Origin: JBBRRP01 sp964609655
GTDB taxonomy: Bacteria; Myxococcota_A; Polyangia; Polyangiales; Polyangiaceae
Direction of reading: 5' to 3'
Length of the DNA stretch: 12,120 nucleotides
Assembly: GCA_964609655.1 (NCBI GenBank)
Contig: CAZSUA010000163.1
Span: forward strand, 1 to 12,120
The notes beneath the pieces are model-generated. The model searched no databases. It worked only from the letters and a program-made list of their open reading frames with translations, and was not told the DNA's origin. The stretch's first letter is position 1, and each line of letters starts with the position of its first letter. The translations under genes and the position numbers were made by a program. Of the stretch, positions 6,551-12,120 are shown piece by piece.

Positions 6551-8940
6551 AGATGCGCTTCACCCTGCGCGGGCAGAAGCGGGCCACGCCGCGAGCCCTC
6601 GCCTGGAATCGGCCCAAACACCAGAGGCAATACTTCATCGATACGGCTCACAAGATGAATCACGAGGTCCCGCTTTATTTCATCGGGAACTTCTTCGAGG
6701 TCCGCTTCATTTCTTGCGGGCAACACCACCTCGCGCAATTCGGCGCGATGCGCCGCCAAAAGCTTCGCCTTCACACCTTCAACAGGCAGAATACTCCCGC
6801 GCAACGTCAGCTCTCCCAAAAGACAAATATCCTCTCGCACAGGCACACTGAGCAGCAAGGACACCACCGCCACGAACATGGCCACGCCAGCCCCAGCCGC
6901 ATCGCGTACGGCGCCTCCACGCGGGATATGCAGATGGAGATCAATCGATTTTACAAAATCGTGCTCCAAATGCAGCCGTTCCGCGCGGGCTCGAACCAAT
7001 GAGAATGCTGTCAGCGCCGATTCATTCATCACGGTGGACATGCTGCCACTCACGCGAATTTCACCCTTCCCGGGCATCTTGTTGACCTCGATTAATAGAA
7101 GCTCTCCCCCCACATCCGAGATGCCGAGCGTGACGACGACGCCCGGCTTAGGTGCTCGTTCCACGGTTTCTTGGTGGTAACGTGGCGTGCCTAAAAATTC
7201 GGAAAGCTTGCCCGGATCTACCACCAGGCCCGCCACCTGTTTGCCCTCGGCCATTTGGACCGCGACATGGCGACACACGGCTGCGATCTCTCGCTCAAGG
7301 CCGCGTACGCCAGCCTCGCGGGTGTAATGGTCAATGATCGCCTCAAGCCCATCCTCCTGGAAATCGAGCTGGCTCTTGTCCAGCGCGTGCTCCTTCAACT
7401 GCTTCGGGATCAAGAATTGGGTTGCGATGCGTTGCTTTTCTGCGCGTGTGTAGCCCGGAACCTCGATAATCTCCATGCGATCGAGGAGCGCTGCCGGGAT
7501 CGCATACCGGTAGTTGGCGGTGGCCAAGAACATCACTTCGGAGAGATCAAATGGCACGTCGATGTAATTGTCGATGAACGTGTTGTTCTGCTCGGGATCT
7601 AGGACTTCCAGCAGCGCGGATCCTGGATCGCCGCGCATATCGGCGCCCATCTTGTCGACTTCATCCAGCACCAAGACAGGATTTTTTACGCCAGCTTTCT
7701 TCAGCGCGCCGATGATGCGCCCCGGCAGCGCACCCACATATGTGCGTCGATGGCCGCGAATTTCTGCCTCATCACGCACGCCACCGAGCGCGATGCGCCC
7801 GTAACGCCGCCCCATCGCGCGGGCTATCGATTTACCGAGCGAGGTTTTCCCGACGCCTGGCGGACCCACAAACAGCAGGATGGGGCCGCGCTGATCGCGA
7901 CGCAGCTGGCGTACGGCCGTAAATTCAACGATGCGTTTCTTGACGAGCTCTAAGCCATAGTGATCTTCATCCAGGCAACGACGCACATTCTTCACGTCCA
8001 ACGTGTCCGGAGTTCGACGATTCCAGGGCAGATCGGCCAACCATTCCACATAGCCGCGAGACACCTGAAACTCCGAGGATTGTGGCTGCATATGGGAGAG
8101 GCGCCCCAACTGACGCCGCGCGGCTTGATCGGCTTCCGGCGGCATCTCGGCGCGCGCCACGCGATCGCGCAACTGCTCGATTTCGTCGTCTTCCGCGCTC
8201 TCGCCGAGCTCCTCCCGGATGGTCTTGATCTGCTGGCGGAGCACGTAGTCCCGTTGGGAACGGCCCATGTCCTCGGTAACAACCGACGACAGCAGATCTT
8301 TGGCGCGCAGTATCTCGAGCTGCCGTTCGACCATATGGAGTACTAATTGCAGCCGCTCCCCGACCCCCAACGCTTCCAGCACCTTCTGGCGGGTGCTGAT
8401 GTTGGCTTGATCTTCAGGAAAATTGGACGCAATCAGATCGGCGAGCGCTCCGGGATCTTTAACGTTATCCAGAATACTAGCCGTTTCCTTCGGCAGATCG
8501 GGCAGTAACGCAAGGATGGCGCGCGTTCCCTTGCGGAGGCGCTCCACCATTTCGGCGACGTCGGCACCTGGAGCGGGCTCCACGATGCGCTCAATGTCTG
8601 CCTGCATGTAAGGCTCCAGGCCGTGCTCTTTCAGCAAGCGAAAACGACCCACGCCATTTAACACAACGCTGTAGTTATCAGCGCCGATCCGAACCACTTT
8701 CACCACCCGGGCGAGCGTTCCGATTTCGTAGAGATCCTCAAACGTTGGTTCGCGAACTTCGGCGTTTCGCTGGGTGAGCACACCCACCATCAGCCCCTCC
8801 TCGCCATTCAGCTCTTCAACCAAATGGACGCTCCTCGGCCGCCCCACGTTGATGGGCACGACCGACATCGGAAACAAAACCGAGTTGCGAAGCGGCAAGA
8901 TCGCTACTCTCTCGACAGCGCCTCGCTTGGAAGTGGCCAT
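6547..8940 (-). CDS. Lon-family AAA+ protein lacking the catalytic serine (predicted pseudoprotease)
   Basis: A 797-residue LonA-type protein: N-terminal substrate-binding domain (about 8-210), helical linker, AAA+ module and C-terminal Lon protease domain (about 595-775). ATPase motifs are intact: Walker A GPPGVGKT 359-366, Walker B VLVLDEVD 422-429, sensor-1 Asn476, arginine finger Arg488 and the sensor-2 region GVRGLERE near 544-551. The protease site is altered. Where LonA has KDGPSAG (E. coli Ser679), this protein has RDAAGAG, with Gly683 at the Ser position. Lys726 (E. coli Lys722), both histidines (669, 671) and Asp680 are kept. Leu708 replaces the conserved Thr of the MTGE motif. The frame is intact throughout. 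ATG at 8940 is preferred over an upstream extension to 9036, because MATSKRGAVERVAILPLRN matches usual Lon N-termini. It is first in the four-gene operon. The ATPase/unfoldase is probably active, peptide hydrolysis probably not. Confidence 0.95.
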   Translation of the reverse strand: MATSKRGAVERVAILPLRNSVLFPMSVVPINVGRPRSVHLVEELNGEEGLMVGVLTQRNAEVREPTFEDLYEIGTLARVVKVVRIGADNYSVVLNGVGRFRLLKEHGLEPYMQADIERIVEPAPGADVAEMVERLRKGTRAILALLPDLPKETASILDNVKDPGALADLIASNFPEDQANISTRQKVLEALGVGERLQLVLHMVERQLEILRAKDLLSSVVTEDMGRSQRDYVLRQQIKTIREELGESAEDDEIEQLRDRVARAEMPPEADQAARRQLGRLSHMQPQSSEFQVSRGYVEWLADLPWNRRTPDTLDVKNVRRCLDEDHYGLELVKKRIVEFTAVRQLRRDQRGPILLFVGPPGVGKTSLGKSIARAMGRRYGRIALGGVRDEAEIRGHRRTYVGALPGRIIGALKKAGVKNPVLVLDEVDKMGADMRGDPGSALLEVLDPEQNNTFIDNYIDVPFDLSEVMFLATANYRYAIPAALLDRMEIIEVPGYTRAEKQRIATQFLIPKQLKEHALDKSQLDFQEDGLEAIIDHYTREAGVRGLEREIAAVCRHVAVQMAEGKQVAGLVVDPGKLSEFLGTPRYHQETVERAPKPGVVVTLGISDVGGELLLIEVNKMPGKGEIRVSGSMSTVMNESALTAFSLVRARAERLHLEHDFVKSIDLHLHIPRGGAVRDAAGAGVAMFVAVVSLLLSVPVREDICLLGELTLRGSILPVEGVKAKLLAAHRAELREVVLPARNEADLEEVPDEIKRDLVIHLVSRIDEVLPLVFGPIPGEGSRRGPLLPAQGEAHL

Positions 8941-8956
8941 GCCACCACAGTAATAC
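8927..8956 (+). promoter_or_regulatory. Possible promoter for the lipoprotein-hisBA operon
   Basis: TTGGAA (8927-8932, four of six to the -35), an 18-base spacer and TAATAC (8951-8956, three of six to the -10) lie ahead of the plus-strand operon and overlap the start of lon on the other strand. The 85-base divergent region 8941-9025 must hold the control sites for both operons, but none is strong by eye. Tentative. Confidence 0.25.
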
Positions 8957-9025
8957 GACCGACCCAGACGTCCAGCGACCTTTCGGAATCTCGCCCAACG
9001 GGGGTGTCTGTGATAAGGGGTCGGG

Positions 9026-9709
9026 GTGTCGTGCAATGTGGGTCAGAGGTTGGCGCTCAGCTTGTTGGTGGCTGTCCAAAGCTGGGCGTGCGGGGCCCCT
9101 TCCCAGCCAAAAGACCCTCAGCAAGTGCTCAGCGCCTATTCCTCGGCCCTGGCTTCAGGAAACGCACAGGAGGCGTACGCGCTGTTGAGTTCGGAGGCTC
9201 GTCGCACCCTCTCTTTTGGAGCTTTTCAGCACATGCTCGCCGAGAATCCCCGGGAAGTTGCAGATCTGGCGCACGGCCTTGCCGGCCCAGCAGACCCGCC
9301 ACGCGTCACAGCAACCGTTTCAACTCCGCACGGTGAGGCACTTGAGCTCGTGCTGGAAGACGGAGTGTGGAAGGTGGAGGGCAGCGCGCTCGACCTTTAC
9401 AGCCAAGCCAATCCCCGCTCGACCGTGCTGTCGTTCGTGCGAGCCTACGAGAACAACCGCTACGACCTGCTCTTGAAGTTCGTCCCGGACTCCAAACTCG
9501 CAGGGCTGACGGCCAAGAAGCTCCAGGAATCGTTCGAGGGGAAACAGCGGGAGGCCTTGGATCGCCTGAGTCAGGCGCTGAAAAATGAAGCGCCGAAGGC
9601 CAAAATTGAGCTCTTGGGTGACCACGCAACCCTGCGTTACGGTGGCGGTGGGACGATCGAATTGCTAGAGGAACACGGCGTTTGGAAAATTGAGGAGTTT
9701 TACCCGTGA
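9026..9709 (+). CDS. Small lipoprotein with two similar NTF2-like halves
   Basis: Predicted exported protein of 227 residues, function unknown. A GTG start at 9026 has AAGGGG five bases upstream. The N-terminal signal (LALSLLVAVQ) ends in SWAC, with Cys22 as the probable lipidated residue. The rest looks like two copies of a unit of about 90 residues. Each begins with a helix such as VLSAYSSALASGNAQEAYALL (from 34) or VLSFVRAYENNRYDLLLKFV (from 134). Each ends in a strand pair with a Gly-Val-Trp-Lys turn (DGVWKVEG at 112-119, HGVWKIEEF at 217-225). That pattern fits NTF2-like/DUF4878-type folds, a low-confidence resemblance. Its TGA stop overlaps the GTG of hisB (GTGA), so it is translationally coupled to a histidine-biosynthesis gene although nothing in it suggests a role in that pathway. 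Confidence 0.8.
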   Translation: MSCNVGQRLALSLLVAVQSWACGAPSQPKDPQQVLSAYSSALASGNAQEAYALLSSEARRTLSFGAFQHMLAENPREVADLAHGLAGPADPPRVTATVSTPHGEALELVLEDGVWKVEGSALDLYSQANPRSTVLSFVRAYENNRYDLLLKFVPDSKLAGLTAKKLQESFEGKQREALDRLSQALKNEAPKAKIELLGDHATLRYGGGGTIELLEEHGVWKIEEFYP

Positions 9710-10296
9710 GCCGCCAAGCCCGTATTGAACGCGAGACACGCGAGACCAAAATTTCGGTTGAACTTGCGCTCGACGGAACGGGCCAGAGCCGTGTGCAGAC
9801 GCCCCTGCCCTTCCTGAACCACATGCTCGATCAGATCGCTCGCCACGGGTCCTTTGATCTCACGGTCGAAGCGGTGGGTGACGTAGAGATTGACGGCCAC
9901 CACACCACCGAAGATGTCGGGATCGTGTTCGGCCAAGCGTTGCGCGCAGCCTTGGGCGACCACGCGGGTATTCAGCGTTACGGCTCAGCCACGTTGCCCA
10001 TGGATGAAGCGTTGGTCACGGTAGCGTTGGACCTTTCGGGCCGTGCGTTTTTTGTATGGAATGTACTTATTCCTAAAGCGAAATTGGGCAGCTTTGATTC
10101 AGAGCTGGTCGAAGTATTCTTCGAGGCCGTGGCGCGCTCCGCGCAGATCAATTTGCACATGCAGCTCCACTACGGCCACAACCTGCACCACATCATTGAG
10201 ATCTCCTTCAAGGCCTTTGCTCGCGCCTTGCGCCTTGCCACACGCCTCGATCCACAGAACGGCGGGATCCCGTCCACCAAAGGCGTATTGGCGTAA
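9706..10296 (+). CDS. hisB: Imidazoleglycerol-phosphate dehydratase
   Basis: Cytoplasmic enzyme of histidine biosynthesis that dehydrates imidazole glycerol phosphate to imidazole acetol phosphate, using Mn2+. At 196 residues it is the monofunctional form, without the histidinol-phosphatase domain fused in E. coli HisB. Diagnostic motifs are FLNHMLDQIARH (37-48), DGHHTTEDVGI (63-73), LPMDEAL (97-103), GHNLHHIIEISFK (157-169) and the C-terminal IPSTKG (188-193). The metal-binding His and Glu residues are all present. The GTG start at 9706 overlaps the preceding stop by four bases. hisA begins three bases after its stop. Confidence 0.97.
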   Translation: MSRQARIERETRETKISVELALDGTGQSRVQTPLPFLNHMLDQIARHGSFDLTVEAVGDVEIDGHHTTEDVGIVFGQALRAALGDHAGIQRYGSATLPMDEALVTVALDLSGRAFFVWNVLIPKAKLGSFDSELVEVFFEAVARSAQINLHMQLHYGHNLHHIIEISFKAFARALRLATRLDPQNGGIPSTKGVLA

Positions 10297-10299
10297 CGT

Positions 10300-11019
10300 A
10301 TGGATCTGATTCCGGCCATCGATCTGCTCGAGGGAAAAGCAGTCCGCTTGTTGCGCGGCGATTATGCCGCCGTTACAGTCTACCATAACGAGCCCGCGGA
10401 GCTTGCAGCGGAATGGCGAGCCAGTGTGGCTCGGCTGCACGTGGTCGATCTCGAAGGCTCACGCGACGGCAAGCCCGTCCAGCTCGAGCTGATCACGCGC
10501 TTGGTGAAAGCTTTCGGGAGCGGGGTCCAGGTTGGCGGTGGCGTACGTTCGCTTGAAACCTTGAGAGCCTATTTTGACGCAGGTGTGGAACGCGTGGTGC
10601 TTGGCACGGTTGCGATCACCCAGCCAGATTTGGTAGCCGCCGCTGCTGGCGAGTTCCCAGGTCGAGTGATCTTGGCGGTGGACGCTCGAAATGGGTTCGT
10701 AGCCACCCAAGGCTGGAAAGATCAGAGCGAGGTCCGCGCCCTGGACATTGTTCGCCGGCACGGAGCTCAAGCTTTGGCCGCCGTGCTGTATACAGATATT
10801 GAACGCGACGGAACCGAAGTCGGCCCGAATATCCCCGAAACGGCTGCTTTGGCCCGCGATGGCGGTGTGCCGGTGATTGTGAGTGGTGGTGTTGGCACAC
10901 TCGCTCACCTGCGCGCGCTGGTGGCTACGAGTGTCCCCTTCGGTGGTGTCATTGTCGGGCGTGCCATCCATGAAAAACGCTTCAACCTTGCCGAGGCGCT
11001 GCAGGCGCTGGCAGGCTAG
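10300..11019 (+). CDS. hisA: Phosphoribosylformimino-5-aminoimidazole carboxamide ribotide isomerase (ProFAR isomerase)
   Basis: A (beta/alpha)8-barrel cytoplasmic enzyme of histidine biosynthesis that carries out an Amadori rearrangement of ProFAR to PRFAR, the substrate of HisF-HisH. At 239 residues it has the usual length. It carries PAIDLLEGKAVRL with catalytic Asp8, VDLEGSRDGKP (49-59), the phosphate-binding GGGVRS (79-84), VDARNG with Asp128, TDIERDGT (165-172) with the second catalytic Asp at 170, and SGGVG (195-199). It follows hisB by three bases, without the hisH often found between them; hisF and hisH must lie elsewhere. A TPR gene follows after 29 bases. Confidence 0.97.
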   Translation: MDLIPAIDLLEGKAVRLLRGDYAAVTVYHNEPAELAAEWRASVARLHVVDLEGSRDGKPVQLELITRLVKAFGSGVQVGGGVRSLETLRAYFDAGVERVVLGTVAITQPDLVAAAAGEFPGRVILAVDARNGFVATQGWKDQSEVRALDIVRRHGAQALAAVLYTDIERDGTEVGPNIPETAALARDGGVPVIVSGGVGTLAHLRALVATSVPFGGVIVGRAIHEKRFNLAEALQALAG

Positions 11020-11048
11020 CCTTCCCTTGTTTGGAACAGTGCCAGGAG

Positions 11049-12120
11049 ATGTCTGAGAAGCCGGAACACATGGAGACCAGCGCCGGGGCTCTCCGTGGGC
11101 TCTTCAGCGAAGTCATCCGACCCCCGGAGCCAGAAGAGGCACCCAACTCGGGCAACTTCGAGAGCGAAGATTTCCTCTTTCACCTTTATCGGGGCAGCGA
11201 GCTGCTCCAGGACAATTACGTTGCGGAAGCACGCGAGGAGCTGGAACGCGCGTTCAAGCTCAAGCCTCAAGATCTAGAAGGTCAAGGCCTGCTCGGCATC
11301 GTCTATTTCCGGTTGGGCATGTATCCGCGCGCCATTGAAATCTACCGCGACATGGTGCAGCTCTGCCCCAAAGAGCCCACGCCCGGAATTAATCTGGCGT
11401 TGTGTTTTCTGAAGACGGGCCAACCCCATCAAGCCCGTGAGAGCCTGGAACGCGTGATCGCCACATCGCGCGACCACAAGCGCGCCTGGGGCTACCTGGG
11501 CCTCGCTTTTCAGCAATTGGGCGATCTGGCCAAAGCACAGGCCGCCTTTGAACGCGCAGAACAGCCGCACATGGCGCGCAGGATGCAAAGCCTTTTAGAG
11601 GGGCCCTCCAGCATCCGCTCGAGGACGACGCTTCCGGAACACCAAGCGCTCAAGGAAGCCGCTGCGGCCATGGTCAGTCGCTTTGACGCCTCGGACGCGG
11701 AAGGGGCCGACGACGGAGCCCTCTTTTCCAGCGCCTCGCCGGCTCTGCCGGAACCGGGCCCCTTGCCCTGGAGTACACGCGAACCAGGTAGACCCATCGA
11801 TGCCCTCCGGCTCCCCGAGTTGAGTGTTCGGGAAACAGGCACCGTCACGCCTGTCACGCCCGTCACGCCCGTCACGCCCCCCGGGTTTGCGGATTGGTTG
11901 GCGAAGACACTCGTGACTCTTGGGGACACAACCGAGGTCGTGCAAGACTCACGTTGGATAGCGCTTCGGATTAACGGCTTTGCACTCCGCTCAGATTCGC
12001 TCATAGCGCTCGTGCCGGAACGGGGGCCTTTGCACGGAGAGCCGCTCCACCGTCGAATGCGCGGAGCCCGGATTCTTGAACAATTCGGAGCCCCGCACGC
12101 GGGCTTGAGCGAGCTCGTCG
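11049..12120 (+). CDS. TPR protein with possible AIM24-like C-terminal domain (cut by window edge)
   Basis: The frame stays open for 357 codons to the window end, so the C-terminus is missing. No signal peptide is seen. Residues about 43-178 form roughly four tetratricopeptide repeats (for example LLGIVYFRLGMYPRAIEIY and GYLGLAFQQLGDLAKAQAAF). A Pro/Ala/Ser/Glu-rich linker spans about 185-285 and carries four Val-Thr-Pro units. From about 300 the pattern RWIALRINGFALRSDSLIALV followed by RRMRGAR resembles the start of an AIM24-type domain seen after TPRs in myxobacterial proteins. That last step is a moderate-confidence recognition from memory. AGGAG abuts the ATG at 11049 with no spacing, so translation may instead begin at the ATG at 11070. 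It lies 29 bases after hisA and is probably co-transcribed with it. Confidence 0.82.
   Translation, partial: MSEKPEHMETSAGALRGLFSEVIRPPEPEEAPNSGNFESEDFLFHLYRGSELLQDNYVAEAREELERAFKLKPQDLEGQGLLGIVYFRLGMYPRAIEIYRDMVQLCPKEPTPGINLALCFLKTGQPHQARESLERVIATSRDHKRAWGYLGLAFQQLGDLAKAQAAFERAEQPHMARRMQSLLEGPSSIRSRTTLPEHQALKEAAAAMVSRFDASDAEGADDGALFSSASPALPEPGPLPWSTREPGRPIDALRLPELSVRETGTVTPVTPVTPVTPPGFADWLAKTLVTLGDTTEVVQDSRWIALRINGFALRSDSLIALVPERGPLHGEPLHRRMRGARILEQFGAPHAGLSELV
11844..11879 (+). repeat. Four tandem 9-base units encoding Val-Thr-Pro
   Basis: Four consecutive units gtcacgcc(t/c), three identical and the first differing at its last base, encode VTP x4 at residues 266-277 of the TPR protein, within its low-complexity linker. 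Because the unit is nine bases, copy-number change would alter linker length without breaking the frame. Confidence 0.9.

Noticed and set aside
8941..9036. 32-residue N-terminal extension of Lon starting at 9036
   Set aside because: It would overlap the start of the divergent lipoprotein gene and does not resemble Lon N-termini; the ATG at 8940 begins a typical Lon sequence.
11510..12004. Minus-strand open frame with GVTGVTGVTGVT repeats
   Set aside because: It is the complement of the VTP repeat in the TPR gene on the plus strand; the plus frame has clear TPR motifs and the minus one has none.
1..12120. CRISPR array, insertion sequence, toxin-antitoxin or phage-defence genes
   Set aside because: No regularly spaced repeats, transposase motifs or paired small genes were found; the only tandem repeats are coding 9-mers.

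Overview
The window looks like chromosomal DNA of a Gram-negative bacterium of the myxobacterial (Myxococcota, former Deltaproteobacteria) type. This placement is an inference. It rests on several putative lipoproteins, a non-catalytic FGE-sulfatase-like lipoprotein with a Cys-rich tail, TPR proteins, TTG/GTG starts in tightly overlapping genes, and a moderately high G+C content. No phage, insertion sequence, integrase or CRISPR array was seen, so the region reads as a housekeeping backbone with lineage-specific envelope genes inserted in it.

Layout from left to right. Positions 1-1641 (minus strand) hold a nearly complete groEL with no groES in front of it. A 339-base gap follows and leads to two plus-strand tRNA genes, tRNA-Gln(CUG) and tRNA-Glu(CUC). 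A GC-rich hairpin separates these from a convergent minus-strand operon of four genes. In transcription order (right to left) the operon encodes: a Lon-family AAA+ protein whose catalytic serine is replaced by glycine; a 774-residue membrane protein with seven predicted helices, an HExxH metallopeptidase domain and C-terminal TPR-like repeats; an FGE-sulfatase-fold lipoprotein; and an SGNH/GDSL-type hydrolase that is probably a lipoprotein. Each gene overlaps the next (TTGA, TTGA, then about 19 bases), so they are probably translationally coupled.

An 85-base divergent intergenic region separates lon from a plus-strand operon. This encodes a small lipoprotein made of two similar halves, hisB (overlapping by GTGA), hisA, and a TPR protein that runs off the right edge and appears to begin an AIM24-like domain. 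hisB and hisA are adjacent with no hisH between them.

The best candidate for an undescribed system is the four-gene operon. It couples a predicted proteolytically dead Lon (still with intact ATPase motifs) to a membrane gluzincin whose active site is predicted to face the periplasm, plus two exported envelope proteins. The sequence shows the motifs and the gene coupling. Any shared function is inference.
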